From NCBI RefSeq assembly GCF_001787335.1, contig NZ_CP014674.1, positions 1,630,501 to 1,694,500 on the forward strand: a DNA stretch of 64,000 nt, read 5' to 3'. This stretch comes from Kozakia baliensis (GTDB taxonomy: Bacteria > Pseudomonadota > Alphaproteobacteria > Acetobacterales > Acetobacteraceae). The position numbers and the translations under genes are program-made. Shown piece after piece: positions 8,453 through 17,534 of this stretch; position 1 is the first letter of the stretch; every line of letters starts with the position of its first letter. The notes under the pieces are model-generated. The model ran no database searches. It was given only the letters and a program-made list of their open reading frames with translations, and was not told the origin of the DNA.

Positions 8453-9531
8453 CCCAGATTTCCTTGCAATGAAGGCTGTGCCATCCGCGTGTCCCGCGCC
8501 ACAAGCGCATCAACCGCTTGCTCAACGAGATCATGCAGGATTTCAGCAACGGGACGCACCGCTTTGACCAAGCCGACCGATTGCCCGGCCATAACCGAAC
8601 CTTCCTCGACATCGCCTTCGATCACGGCCCGGCGCAACGCCCCAGCCCAAAAATGTTCGATCTCAAGCTGCGCGTCTTCACGTGTCAGTTCCTCGTTTTG
8701 GAACTTCTTCAACGTCTCGGCCTGATGCGCAAGAAAACGCCGGCTTCCCGCATTGTTCAAACCACGAACGGGAATAACAGGAAAACGCTCGTCTAGCTGA
8801 ACCGAGGTTACAGCGTCGCGTGCACTCGCCCGTACAAAAGCTTTTTTGAAACGCTCATGCGCAATGCTTTCGCTAGACGCCGCAAACAACGTCCCCAATT
8901 GCGCGCCTGAAGCGCCCTGTTCCAGATAGCCCAGAATGGCATCGCCACGCGCCAATCCACCGGCGACGAAAACCGGCACGCTTTGCAAATGCGGCAGTAT
9001 TTCCTGCGCCAAGACCGTCAGCGATACCGGCCCGATATGCCCCCCGGCCTCAGACCCTTCGATGACGAGCGCTTCAATACCCATTTTGACCAAACGCTTG
9101 CCCAAAGCAAGCGCGGGCGCAAACCCTACTACGCGCGCCCCGCCGTCGCGCACCTGCCGAATGGTCGCACCTGTCGGCACGCCGCCCGCCAACACGACAT
9201 GGCCGACAGCATGTTCCAGACAAACCGAGACCAGCTTATCCAGATCGGGGTGCATCGTGATCAGATTGACGCCGAAAGGCTTCGTCGTCAGTGCTTTGGT
9301 CGCGGCGATCTCTTCGGATAGGCGCTCCGGCGTCATGGCCCCACAGGCGATAACGCCAAAACCCCCGGCATTGGAAATTGCAGAGACCAAATGCCGTTCG
9401 CTAACCCACGACATCGCGCCGCCGAGGATCGCAACATCCGTGCCCAGGAAATCGCATCCGGGCTGCCACAGACGCTGCAACGTCTGGCGCGCTTGGATAC
9501 GAGCGGGAGAAGTGGTGATTTGAGCGTCCAT
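8449..9531 (-). CDS. Nitronate monooxygenase (NPD family)
   Basis: A 360-residue FMN-dependent TIM-barrel protein of the 2-nitropropane dioxygenase family, which oxidises propionate-3-nitronate and related toxic nitronates. Seen motifs are DVAILGGAMSWVSERHL near the N-terminus, SNAGGFGVIACGAM (loop over FMN), EGSEAGGHIGP and VPVFVAGGLARGDAI. The start ATG at 9531 lies one base from the lysC stop; an in-frame ATG at 9570 would add 13 residues inside lysC. It sits between lysC and the RodZ-like gene, so it is probably cotranscribed with both. The true substrate in this organism is unknown. Confidence 0.88.
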   Translation of the reverse strand: MDAQITTSPARIQARQTLQRLWQPGCDFLGTDVAILGGAMSWVSERHLVSAISNAGGFGVIACGAMTPERLSEEIAATKALTTKPFGVNLITMHPDLDKLVSVCLEHAVGHVVLAGGVPTGATIRQVRDGGARVVGFAPALALGKRLVKMGIEALVIEGSEAGGHIGPVSLTVLAQEILPHLQSVPVFVAGGLARGDAILGYLEQGASGAQLGTLFAASSESIAHERFKKAFVRASARDAVTSVQLDERFPVIPVRGLNNAGSRRFLAHQAETLKKFQNEELTREDAQLEIEHFWAGALRRAVIEGDVEEGSVMAGQSVGLVKAVRPVAEILHDLVEQAVDALVARDTRMAQPSLQGNLG

Positions 9532-9532
9532 G

Positions 9533-10771
9533 TTAGTCCGCGTCCAATCCGTAGGCGGTATGCAATGCACGCACCGCCAATTCCATGTATTCGGCGGCGA
9601 TGAGAACGGAAATCTTGATTTCGCTGGTGGAAATCACCTGAACGTTAATACCACGTTCAGCCAGCGTTTCGAACATCGTGCTGGCCATACCGGAATGAGA
9701 ACGCATCCCAATACCGACGACGCTGATCTTTACGACGTCGCTATCGGTCTGGATTTCGCCATATTGGATAACGTCGCTCTCCGCCTCCAAAGCTGCCAAA
9801 GCCCGCGCCTGATCCGCCTTGCCGACTGTAAACGTCATATTGGTCATACCGTCCGAGCCGACGCTCTGGACGATCATATCGACATTGACGCGTGCCGCCG
9901 TCAGCGGGCTGAAAATCGCAGCGGCGATACCGGGACGATCCGGAATGCGGCGGACCGAGATTTTCGCCTCATCCAAGGAATAAGCGATCCCCGTAACCAG
10001 TTCCTTTTCCATAATCTCGTCCTCGTCCACCACCAGCGAGCCTGACTGTTCCGTCATCGGCGCAAAGCTTGATAATACCCGCACCCGCACTTTTTCCTTC
10101 ATGGCCAATCCGACGCTGCGAGTCTGCAAGACTTTCGCCCCGACGGATGCCAGTTCCAGCATTTCCTCAAAAGCGATGCGCTCCAGCTTACGCGCCTTCT
10201 TCACGATTCGCGGGTCGGTCGTGTAAATTCCATCGACATCGGTATAGATATCGCACCGATCCGCCTTGATCGCCGCCGCTACCGCTACCGCAGATGTATC
10301 GGAGCCACCCCGCCCCAGCGTCGAAATGCGCTGGTCCGGCGCAACCCCTTGGAAGCCAGCAACGACCGGCACCACTCCCTGTTCCATGCAAGCCAGCAGC
10401 GCCGCGCCTTCCACATCCTCGATGCGTGCCTTGCCGTGCGCGTCATCCGTTCGGAAGGGGATTTGCCAGCCCTGCCAGGAGCGTGCGGGCACGCCCAACG
10501 CTTGCAACGCAATCGCCGTCAGGCCACTCGTCACCTGTTCGCCGCTGGCGACGACGGCATCGTATTCCCGCGCGTCGGCCATAGGATCGAGCGCATGGCA
10601 ATACCCAACCATTCGGTTGGTCACCCCCGCCATTGCGGAAACGACGACAGCAACCTGATGGCCTTTATCGCGCTCTTCCTTGACGCGTGCCGCCACCGCG
10701 CGGATACGATCGAGGTCAGCGACAGAAGTTCCCCCGAACTTCATGACAATCCGGGTGGGAGACGTGGACAT
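9533..10771 (-). CDS. lysC: Aspartate kinase
   Basis: A 412-residue aspartokinase catalysing the first step of the lysine/threonine/methionine pathway. The kinase domain opens with IVMKFGGTSV and carries GRGGSDTSAVA; two C-terminal ACT domains (for example SVRRIPDRPGIAAAIFSPL and ISVVGIGMRSHSGMA) give allosteric control by pathway end products. The ATG at 10771 (MSTSPTRI) starts right at the family N-terminus; a longer frame from 10849 adds residues unlike the family. With dapA elsewhere in the window this supplies diaminopimelate and lysine. It is divergent from ubiG across 170 bp. Confidence 0.96.
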   Translation of the reverse strand: MSTSPTRIVMKFGGTSVADLDRIRAVAARVKEERDKGHQVAVVVSAMAGVTNRMVGYCHALDPMADAREYDAVVASGEQVTSGLTAIALQALGVPARSWQGWQIPFRTDDAHGKARIEDVEGAALLACMEQGVVPVVAGFQGVAPDQRISTLGRGGSDTSAVAVAAAIKADRCDIYTDVDGIYTTDPRIVKKARKLERIAFEEMLELASVGAKVLQTRSVGLAMKEKVRVRVLSSFAPMTEQSGSLVVDEDEIMEKELVTGIAYSLDEAKISVRRIPDRPGIAAAIFSPLTAARVNVDMIVQSVGSDGMTNMTFTVGKADQARALAALEAESDVIQYGEIQTDSDVVKISVVGIGMRSHSGMASTMFETLAERGINVQVISTSEIKISVLIAAEYMELAVRALHTAYGLDAD

Positions 10772-10941
10772 CGTGCACTTGGCTCCGATACGAAACAAAA
10801 AACGACCGACCGCACAGGCTCGCAACTGAACTCTAAGGCGTGGCGACACTGCGCAGGGAAAGCCGGGTCACATACAAACTCCAGAGCGCGCCGTCCAGAC
10901 TTGGCGATCAAGCAAGCGCGTCGATGTTACGAAAGCATAGC

Positions 10942-11679
10942 ATGTCCGACACTTCCACTTCGTCCGTTTCACCCCGCGAAATTGCCCAATTCGACAAACT
11001 TGCAGCGCAGTGGTGGGACCCGCGCGGTCCCATGCGCCCACTGCATGAAATGAACCCGCTGCGCACAAAATGGGTTAACGACCGCCTGGCCCCGTTACGC
11101 GCGGCACGCGGGAGCGATCGCCTTTCTCTCCTGGATATCGGCTGCGGCGCGGGATTGGCCAGCGAAGCTTTCGCTAAATTCGGTCATAATGTCTTAGGGC
11201 TGGATGCTGCTCCCGATGCGATCAAAGCTGCTCAGCGTCATCTCTTAGAACATCCTCTGGCGGAAAACGCAGGCACTCTCGAATATCGCAACGGAAGCGC
11301 GGAGGAACTTGTGTCGGAAGGAAAGAAATTCGATGCAGTCACCGCTCTTGAAGTAATCGAACACGTTACGGACCCGCAGGCATTTCTCCAATTATTGACG
11401 TCGCTTACGAAGCCAGGCGGCATGATCGCCGTCTCGACCATGAACAGAACACTGCGCTCTCTGGCTGTCGCTAAAATCGGAGCGGAATACATCGCGCGGC
11501 TTCTTCCGATCGGCACGCACGATTGGAAGAAGTTCATCAAGCCGGAAGAACTCTCCCAGATGGGCCGTTCGGCGGGCCTACGGATGATCGATACCGCCGG
11601 AATGAACTATATTCCCATGCAATGGCGCATTACGCGGGATACGAGCATCAACTATATTGCGATCTTTGCGCGCGACTGA
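10942..11679 (+). CDS. ubiG: Ubiquinone biosynthesis O-methyltransferase UbiG
   Basis: A 245-residue class I SAM methyltransferase for the two O-methylations of ubiquinone synthesis. It shows the UbiG N-terminus EIAQFDKLAAQWWDP, SAM motif LLDIGCGAGLASEAF, and the NYI motif near the C-terminus (GMNYIPM). Start ATG 10942 matches the family; 10924 and 10840 are in-frame alternatives without better ribosome sites. A strong stem-loop follows the stop. Ubiquinone is the acceptor for the periplasmic dehydrogenases expected in this group. Confidence 0.95.
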   Translation: MSDTSTSSVSPREIAQFDKLAAQWWDPRGPMRPLHEMNPLRTKWVNDRLAPLRAARGSDRLSLLDIGCGAGLASEAFAKFGHNVLGLDAAPDAIKAAQRHLLEHPLAENAGTLEYRNGSAEELVSEGKKFDAVTALEVIEHVTDPQAFLQLLTSLTKPGGMIAVSTMNRTLRSLAVAKIGAEYIARLLPIGTHDWKKFIKPEELSQMGRSAGLRMIDTAGMNYIPMQWRITRDTSINYIAIFARD

Positions 11680-11687
11680 AGATATCT

Positions 11688-11721
11688 GGACGGCAGGATT
11701 TGAAAGCAATCCTCGCCGTCC
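11688..11721. terminator. Long stem-loop between ubiG and the lactonase gene
   Basis: GGACGGC-AGGATT (11688-11700) pairs with AATCCT-C-GCCGTCC (11708-11721), a 13-bp stem with one bulge around a seven-base loop. It lies between two convergent stops (11679 and 11737). The flanking U content is modest on both strands (TATTTC on plus), so it may work as a bidirectional terminator or RNA 3'-end stabiliser. Confidence 0.6.
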
Positions 11722-11736
11722 TATTTCACAGGAATT

Positions 11737-13008
11737 TTAGACTTCGGTATCCATAAAAGCGAACGTTGTCGGGCTGCCGACGGGCGTGAAGTTTTGCGTG
11801 AAAGCCAACTCTCCCGTCTCCTTATCGACCTTGAACGACGTCACGGCATCGCTACGCTGATTTGCGCAGAACAGGAACGCTCCCGAAGGGTCGAACATCA
11901 ATGCGCGCCCGTAATCCGCGTGCATCCACACTTCGTCCTGGAGAGTGAGCGTGTTGTCCTCTCCGATCTTGAACACGGCCAACGAATCGCCAAGCCGGTT
12001 CGAGGCATAGACGTATTTTCCATCCGCTGAAATCAGGATTTCAGCCGCCAAAGTGCTCCCGTGAAAATGCGAAGTCACAGTGCTGACGGTCTGAAGATTG
12101 CTGATCGCGCCCGTTGCCGAGTCGAAAGCAGAAACAACAACTTTGGAGTCCTGCTCACATAGATTGTACAAAATCTTGCCCGAACGCGTGAACTGGAAAT
12201 GGCGCGGCGCGCTGCCCGGCGTCATATCGTAATATGGCGTTTGAGCTGGTTGAAGCTTGCCGGTGGTCAGGTTGAGCGTCCAGACATAAACACGATCCAG
12301 CCCCGCATCATCCGCCAAAACGAACTTCCCGCTCGGATCACTCGCGATCATATGCGGGTGCGATCCGGAATGATCCGAAATCGCAAAATTTCCTTGAGGA
12401 TTATCAGCCGCACGTTCCGGCTGGCGCGGTCCGGTGTTATGAACCACATCCGTCGCCTCGCCCAACGAGCCGTCCGACTTGATCGGCAGAACCGCGACGC
12501 ATCCACCCATGTAATTTGCCACGAGAACATAACGCCCCGAGTGGTGAACGCTCAAATGCGCAGGGACAGCGCCTTTGGAACTCACGGCATTGAGTTTCTT
12601 CAAGGACCCGGTCTTACGATCGACGGCAAAAGCCGTCACCGAGCCGTCGCCATCCTTATTAAAATCGCTGATTTCACTCAACGCATAGAGAAAACGATGA
12701 TCCTTGCTCATCGTAATGAAAGAGGGGCTGGCAATGTCCGTAAACGTCGAGATCGGCGTCAATACGCCCGTGTCGCGTGCCATTTCGAAGACCGCGATAC
12801 CTTCCCCATTTCCAGTCGAACCCGGCGGGCCATGCTTGGTATAACCGCCAACGAAGCAGATTGTCTTCGACACCGGCTTGGGTGGCTGCGGCGGAACAGG
12901 CGTTGCTGCTACGGCAGAATCACTTTGCGTCTGTGCAATCGCCTCCCCGGCTCCAGCCAAACTTAGCGCTCCTAAAGCGAATCCACGACGAGACAGCTTC
13001 GTAATCAT
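11737..13008 (-). CDS. Tat-exported lactonase family protein (7-bladed beta-propeller, Pgl/YbhE-like)
   Basis: A 423-residue protein of the lactonase (6-phosphogluconolactonase/3-carboxymuconate cyclase-like) beta-propeller family. Repeated blade units are visible, such as SKDHRFLYALSE, HHSGRYVLVANYMGG, DPSGKFVLADDAG and SADGKYVYASNRLGDS. The N-terminus SRRGFALGALSLAG is a twin-arginine signal with AIAQ cleavage, followed by a Pro-rich stretch. Export argues against a role on cytoplasmic 6-phosphogluconolactone; hydrolysis of a sugar lactone in the periplasm is an inference that suits an acetic acid bacterium. DUF2147 lies upstream in the same direction, 48 bp away. Confidence 0.85.
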   Translation of the reverse strand: MITKLSRRGFALGALSLAGAGEAIAQTQSDSAVAATPVPPQPPKPVSKTICFVGGYTKHGPPGSTGNGEGIAVFEMARDTGVLTPISTFTDIASPSFITMSKDHRFLYALSEISDFNKDGDGSVTAFAVDRKTGSLKKLNAVSSKGAVPAHLSVHHSGRYVLVANYMGGCVAVLPIKSDGSLGEATDVVHNTGPRQPERAADNPQGNFAISDHSGSHPHMIASDPSGKFVLADDAGLDRVYVWTLNLTTGKLQPAQTPYYDMTPGSAPRHFQFTRSGKILYNLCEQDSKVVVSAFDSATGAISNLQTVSTVTSHFHGSTLAAEILISADGKYVYASNRLGDSLAVFKIGEDNTLTLQDEVWMHADYGRALMFDPSGAFLFCANQRSDAVTSFKVDKETGELAFTQNFTPVGSPTTFAFMDTEV

Positions 13009-13056
13009 GTAACTCTTTTATCCTCCGGCTCGTCCAAGCAGATTAGGGAACGCTCC

Positions 13057-13533
13057 CTAAGGTAATTTACAATTCGGACCGATGGTCCCGTGATAGCGCG
13101 TCCATGTCTGCGTTTCCCCTAACAAGGGAATACCAAGAATGAAGCCGCGCAGTTTCAAAATATCGGGAGATGATGTCCAAATACGAGAGTCGTACGTTCG
13201 GCCCGTTTCAGGGTCAAGAATATGCCCATGCCAATGTTTATCGTCATCGGTGCGCTTGAAATCCGTCAGCATCATCAAGCCGCATTGCGGTCGCCCCCAA
13301 ACGTCTTTCGGAGCATCCTTATCATATTGCATGCCGATCAGCTTGCCGCAGAGCGTATCGCCGCAATGGCCGATTTGAAAAACACCGTCATGCTGCTGCG
13401 CAAGCCACAGCCCTTCTTCCGGCGCGGGCGGATTTCCACGTGTCTGAGCATATGATGTTTGTGGTGCGAGCATCGCCAATATTGCCCCGAAAAATATCGC
13501 GCCCAATCCTGCAATCCGTTTAGGCATCGGCAC
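13057..13533 (-). CDS. DUF2147 domain-containing exported protein
   Basis: A 158-residue protein with a Sec signal peptide (MPMPKRIAGLGAIFFGAILA, cleaved near SYAQ) and a DUF2147 domain: EGLWLAQQHDGVFQIGHCG, LCGKLIGM and the C-terminal GIPLLGETQTWTRYHG. DUF2147 proteins are small periplasmic beta-barrel-like proteins of unknown function. Four Cys occur in the mature part. The start overlaps the end of the DUF1178 gene by 14 bases; ATG 13527 is a close alternative. Confidence 0.88.
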   Translation of the reverse strand: MPMPKRIAGLGAIFFGAILAMLAPQTSYAQTRGNPPAPEEGLWLAQQHDGVFQIGHCGDTLCGKLIGMQYDKDAPKDVWGRPQCGLMMLTDFKRTDDDKHWHGHILDPETGRTYDSRIWTSSPDILKLRGFILGIPLLGETQTWTRYHGTIGPNCKLP

Positions 13534-13960
13534 GTCCGATCCAAGGCATCATGGCGAAATCCACACCTTCCTCTTCAAGCATTTCACGCTCATCAGGCTG
13601 CATAACGCCATAGATGCCGCGCGTCGGCGGAGCCGATTCCATATCGGCATGATGACGCTTCAAAGCCTCCGCGGCAAAATTCGTTCCCACGTCATCGCAA
13701 TGTGCTTCCACCACAGCACGTATTTTCTGCAAGGCGGCACGAACATCGTCCGGCATTGCCGCAACGGGCGCCGGTGCAGGCACATCTTCTCGTTTGCGCG
13801 CAATCGCCGGGGCCATGAGCGCCTTTTCGATGTCCTGGCCGCCACAATGAGGGCAAAGAAGTTGGCCCGCTTCCATCTGCTGAGTGAATGCTTCCGCGTT
13901 CTTAAACCAACCCTCGAATTCGTGGTGCTGGCCGATACAGCGCAACCGATAGTGGATCAT
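13520..13960 (-). CDS. DUF1178 family protein
   Basis: A 146-residue protein beginning MIHYRLRCIGQHHEFEGWF, with Cys at position 8 and a CPHCGG pair about 30 residues later, the putative zinc-binding signature of DUF1178. The function is unknown; the family is widespread in alphaproteobacteria. The ATG at 13960 overlaps the glutaredoxin stop in an ATGA, so an upstream in-frame ATG at 14020 within grxC is not used. Linkage to a thiol oxidoreductase is typical of the family. Confidence 0.88.
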   Translation of the reverse strand: MIHYRLRCIGQHHEFEGWFKNAEAFTQQMEAGQLLCPHCGGQDIEKALMAPAIARKREDVPAPAPVAAMPDDVRAALQKIRAVVEAHCDDVGTNFAAEALKRHHADMESAPPTRGIYGVMQPDEREMLEEEGVDFAMMPWIGRADA

Positions 13961-14220
13961 GCCTGAGAAAGCAGCATCTCCAACTGCCCCGACCGGTCCA
14001 AAGCCATGAGATCCGTGCAACCGCCAATGGAGCGATCATCAATAAAAATCTGCGGCACCGTCGTCAAACCGCCGGAACGCCGGACCGAGTCCTTACGCTC
14101 TTGCGTTCCGTGAGGCGCGTTGATCTCTTTAAACGAAATGCCTTTTTCCTCAAGCAACCGAACCGCACGCACGCAATAAGGGCAACCGGGCTGAGTGTAG
14201 ATTTCAATCTTCGCCATCAC
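13957..14220 (-). CDS. grxC: Glutaredoxin 3
   Basis: An 87-residue thioredoxin-fold oxidoreductase with the glutathione-dependent active site CPYC (Cys12, Cys15), the cis-Pro TTVPQIFIDD and the GG motif SIGGCTDLMAL. The length is normal for GrxC. It lies between comF and DUF1178 in an apparent minus-strand operon, eight bases after comF. Confidence 0.95.
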   Translation of the reverse strand: MMAKIEIYTQPGCPYCVRAVRLLEEKGISFKEINAPHGTQERKDSVRRSGGLTTVPQIFIDDRSIGGCTDLMALDRSGQLEMLLSQA

Positions 14221-14228
14221 GATCTTCC

Positions 14229-15002
14229 TTATTGATCTTCGTTTCGTTCAGGCAAACGCCGAGATGTCCGCGCCGCCACAAGAACATCAACCGAAGCGGC
14301 ACCAGCTTCAAGCAATACCTGCGCGCACATGCCCGCAGTCGCCCCCGTGGTCAATACATCATCAATCAATACAATCCTCCGCCCCTTCACCGCTTGTCTG
14401 TGTCGAGCAGGGACAAGAATCGCCTCTTTCATCATCTCGGCACGTTGCCTAGCTGGCATCGAAGCCAGAGAGCGCGTGTTGCGCGCTCTCTTTAGAATAT
14501 CCGGTTTGAAGTTAAGGTTCCGATAATTTCGCGCAAGGTATTTCGCTAATAACGCCGCCTGATTGTAACGTCGATGCCACAATCGGCTTCTATGAAGCGG
14601 AACAGGCACGATCCAATCCGCGTTCAATAATAATTCAGTTCCGGCACGACGCATTTGCGTGGCGAGAAACAAAGCATTCTCCGTGCGGTCTTGGTATTTC
14701 AAGCCCAAGATCAATCGTCGTGAGAAATCATCATAGATGAAAGCGCCGCGCGACCGCCGCCAAACGGGATGCTCTTGTTCGCAATCGGTGCACAAGCCCC
14801 GTTGCGCAAATCCTGTTGCAGTTAAGGGAACGCCACAGGCATCGCAGCATGGATCAGAAATGAACGCAATTTTGGAAAAGCAGGCAGAACATAACAATCC
14901 TGCCTGAGCCGTCTCGGCGCCACACGCCATACAACTCGGTGGAAGAGCCACATTTACAATGCCGCCGCCCAAATGCCTCAAAGCGGCGAAAAAGCTCTTC
15001 AT
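14229..15002 (-). CDS. comF: ComF family phosphoribosyltransferase-like protein
   Basis: A 257-residue protein with an N-terminal double zinc ribbon (Cys pairs in PPSCMACGAE, CSACF and PCCDACGVPL) and a C-terminal PRPP-binding fold with VLIDDVLTTGATA. ComF acts in competence in some bacteria and in DNA processing more broadly. A short gap separates it from the DUF3553 gene upstream and from grxC downstream, so cotranscription is likely. Confidence 0.9.
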   Translation of the reverse strand: MKSFFAALRHLGGGIVNVALPPSCMACGAETAQAGLLCSACFSKIAFISDPCCDACGVPLTATGFAQRGLCTDCEQEHPVWRRSRGAFIYDDFSRRLILGLKYQDRTENALFLATQMRRAGTELLLNADWIVPVPLHRSRLWHRRYNQAALLAKYLARNYRNLNFKPDILKRARNTRSLASMPARQRAEMMKEAILVPARHRQAVKGRRIVLIDDVLTTGATAGMCAQVLLEAGAASVDVLVAARTSRRLPERNEDQ

Positions 15003-15030
15003 AACGCCCTTGTTTTACGAAAAACGATAC

Positions 15031-15210
15031 CTAAACAGTTTCAAGAAAAACATGCTCGGCGTTGATCAGGACCTTACCCTGATTTTCAAAATTCACGGTC
15101 ACGCGGGCACCGATGACGGACTGTATTTGCCCTTGCCCCCATTCCGGATGGTCAGGGTGAACTACAATTTGTCCCGGTTCGAGAAAAGTCTGAAACGGTT
15201 CGTCTATCAT
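15031..15210 (-). CDS. Small DUF3553 domain-containing protein
   Basis: A 59-residue frame from ATG 15210 to TAG 15031 encoding MIDEPFQTFLEPGQIVVHPD followed by HPEWGQGQIQSVIGARVTV and NFENQGKVLINAEHV. The pattern PGxxVxHPxxPxWGxGQxQS...G...TVNFENxGK is that of DUF3553, a small conserved alphaproteobacterial domain also resembling the CarD/UvrD C-terminal Tudor-like fold that binds RNA polymerase. It fills the gap between the hexomutase gene and comF. The function is unknown. Confidence 0.85.
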   Translation of the reverse strand: MIDEPFQTFLEPGQIVVHPDHPEWGQGQIQSVIGARVTVNFENQGKVLINAEHVFLETV

Positions 15211-15245
15211 CTCACAACAGGTTGCCCCGCCCTTTCCTTTAACCG

Positions 15246-16649
15246 CTAGACGCCAGCTTTGGAAAAATCCGGCGCCGCGACTTTAGATAATTCAAGTTGA
15301 GCCACAAGCGCTGCAATCAACCGATGCAAAGCGGCAGAGTCCTGACCTTCAACACGCGCCACAAGAGCAGGCTGCGTGTTCGAGGCGCGCAGCAACCACC
15401 AGCCATCCGGCGTCCGCACACGCACGCCATCTACCTCCAAAACATCCGCTCCCGCCTTGCGCAGGCGTTTTGCAACTTCTTCGACCACCTCGAATTTGCG
15501 GACATCATCGCATTCGAACCGAAGCTCGGGCGTGGAGGTCATATAAGGCAGTTGTTCCCGCACAGACGAGAGGGGAATGGAAATTCGCGATAAAATACTA
15601 AGGAAACGAACGGCGGTATAAAGCGCATCGTCGAATCCATACCATTTGTCGGCAAAGAAAATATGCCCCGACATTTCTCCAGCAAGCGGAGCATGCGTCT
15701 CCACCATTTTCGACTTCATCAGCGAATGGCCCGTTTTCCACATCAGCGGCGTGCCACCCGCTTTTTCGATCTCGTCGAATAGAGTTTGGCTGGCTTTCGT
15801 ATCCGCAATGACCGTTGCCCCTGGACGATCCTTCAGAATTTCACGTGCCAACACGATAAGGATTTGGTCGGCCCAGAGAATTTCGCCCTGATTGTCCACA
15901 ATACCGATCCGGTCGGCATCACCGTCGAAAGCAATGCCTAAATCGGCCTTTTGGTCTCTAACCGTCTTTTGCAGTTGAACCAGATTTTCCGGTATCGTCG
16001 GATCGGGATGATGCGCAGGAAAACGCCCGTCAATCTCCGCGTTCAGAAGAATATGCTCGCCCGGCAGTTTTGCCACCAGCTTGGCGAGAACCTCACCTGC
16101 AGCAGAATTCCCACTATCCCAAACGACTTTCAGCCGTCGTTCGCCTTGATCATAATCTTGCAATAAACGCGCGACATACTCGTTCGTCACGTCAATCGTT
16201 CGTAGGCTGCCCCTACTCTGCGGAACCACATCTCCCGCAGCGGCCAGGGCGCCAAGTTCACGGATTTGGTCACCAAAGAACGACTGTCCGTTCTCCATCA
16301 TTTTGAAACCGTTATACGCTGGCGGGTTGTGACTTCCCGTCACCATAATCGCACCATCCGCTTTCAACGTGATCGCGGCGAAATAAATCATCGGTGTCGG
16401 GCCGCGCCCAACGCGGGTAACATTCGCGCCTGAGGCCAACGCGCCTTCAACAACAGCTTCTTCTAATTCGGGGGATGTAAGACGACCATCCAATCCAACG
16501 ACGATCGTCTTACCGCCATTTCTCGCCAACATACTGGCGAAAGTCCGCCCAATGGCAAAAGCATCCGCCACACTTAGGGTTTTGCCAACTATCCCGCGAA
16601 TATCATATTCACGAAGGCTGCTGGCATCCAAACTGTGGCGGAAACCCAT
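15246..16649 (-). CDS. Phosphomannomutase/phosphoglucomutase
   Basis: A 467-residue alpha-D-phosphohexomutase interconverting hexose 6- and 1-phosphates. The phosphoserine loop VTGSHNPPAYNG (Ser106), metal loop FDGDADRIG, sugar-specificity loop around GEMSGHIFF and C-terminal phosphate loop LRASNTQPALVAR are all present, as in AlgC-type enzymes. It is followed downstream by the DUF3553 gene and lies nine bases downstream of galU, so the pair can supply UDP-glucose or GDP-mannose precursors for exopolysaccharide and LPS. Confidence 0.94.
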   Translation of the reverse strand: MGFRHSLDASSLREYDIRGIVGKTLSVADAFAIGRTFASMLARNGGKTIVVGLDGRLTSPELEEAVVEGALASGANVTRVGRGPTPMIYFAAITLKADGAIMVTGSHNPPAYNGFKMMENGQSFFGDQIRELGALAAAGDVVPQSRGSLRTIDVTNEYVARLLQDYDQGERRLKVVWDSGNSAAGEVLAKLVAKLPGEHILLNAEIDGRFPAHHPDPTIPENLVQLQKTVRDQKADLGIAFDGDADRIGIVDNQGEILWADQILIVLAREILKDRPGATVIADTKASQTLFDEIEKAGGTPLMWKTGHSLMKSKMVETHAPLAGEMSGHIFFADKWYGFDDALYTAVRFLSILSRISIPLSSVREQLPYMTSTPELRFECDDVRKFEVVEEVAKRLRKAGADVLEVDGVRVRTPDGWWLLRASNTQPALVARVEGQDSAALHRLIAALVAQLELSKVAAPDFSKAGV

Positions 16650-16658
16650 AGTAACGCC

Positions 16659-17534
16659 TTACGCGTTGGCGTATTTCTTCAGGAACTCACGCACAGCCGG
16701 ACCAAGATCCGCACGGTCGATCGAGAAAGCGATCTGCGCTTCCAGGAAGCCCACCTTATCGCCGCAATCAAAACGCTCGCCTTCATAACGAAGACCATGG
16801 AACGGCATATGCCCGATCAATTTGGCCATAGCGTCCGTCAGTTGAACTTCGCCGCCCGCACCACGCTCCAACTTCGCCAGATGCGTCATGACTTCCGGAC
16901 GCAGAATATAGCGACCGATCACCGAGAGATTCGACGGTGCATCCTTGGGATCGGGCTTCTCTACCAAGCCGGTGACTTCCACCAGCTTTCCGTCATCCTT
17001 ACCGACATCCAGAATACCGTAGCGATTGGTCTGCTCGCGCGGCACTTCCGTCACGGCGACTACGTTACCACCGGTCTGGTTGTAGGCTTCGACCAGCTGC
17101 GAAATACATCCCTGCTCGCTCTTGACGATATCGTCCGGCAGCAGAATGGCGAACGGATCGTCCCCAATAAAGGAACGCGCGCACCAAATGGCATGTCCCA
17201 AGCCCAAAGGCTCTTGCTGACGCACTGCTACCAGTGAACCCGCTTCGATGCCCGTGGGCTTCAAAGCTTCCAGCTGCGCCGTCTTGCCGCGTTCCTTCAG
17301 CGTGGTCTCAAGCTCGAAGGCAACATCGAAATAATCGATCAGGCTGTCTTTGCCGCGACCGGTAATAAGGCAGAACTCTTCAATTCCGGCTTTGCGCGCC
17401 TCATCAATCGCGTATTGGATCAGCGGACGGTCGACAACCGGCAGCATCTCCTTCGGCATCGCCTTCGTGGCTGGCAGGAAGCGCGTGCCGAGACCCGCAA
17501 CTGGCAACACAGCTTTCTTCAACGGCTTAATCAC
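16659..17534 (-). CDS. galU: UTP--glucose-1-phosphate uridylyltransferase
   Basis: A 291-residue nucleotidyltransferase making UDP-glucose, the precursor of cellulose, levan-type and LPS glycans. It has the N-terminal signature VLPVAGLGTRFLPATKAMPK and EMLPVVDRPLIQYAIDEA. The start codon is GTG at 17534 with AAGGTG upstream. It is the first gene of a minus-strand series with the hexomutase, which produces its glucose-1-phosphate substrate. Confidence 0.96.
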   Translation of the reverse strand: MIKPLKKAVLPVAGLGTRFLPATKAMPKEMLPVVDRPLIQYAIDEARKAGIEEFCLITGRGKDSLIDYFDVAFELETTLKERGKTAQLEALKPTGIEAGSLVAVRQQEPLGLGHAIWCARSFIGDDPFAILLPDDIVKSEQGCISQLVEAYNQTGGNVVAVTEVPREQTNRYGILDVGKDDGKLVEVTGLVEKPDPKDAPSNLSVIGRYILRPEVMTHLAKLERGAGGEVQLTDAMAKLIGHMPFHGLRYEGERFDCGDKVGFLEAQIAFSIDRADLGPAVREFLKKYANA

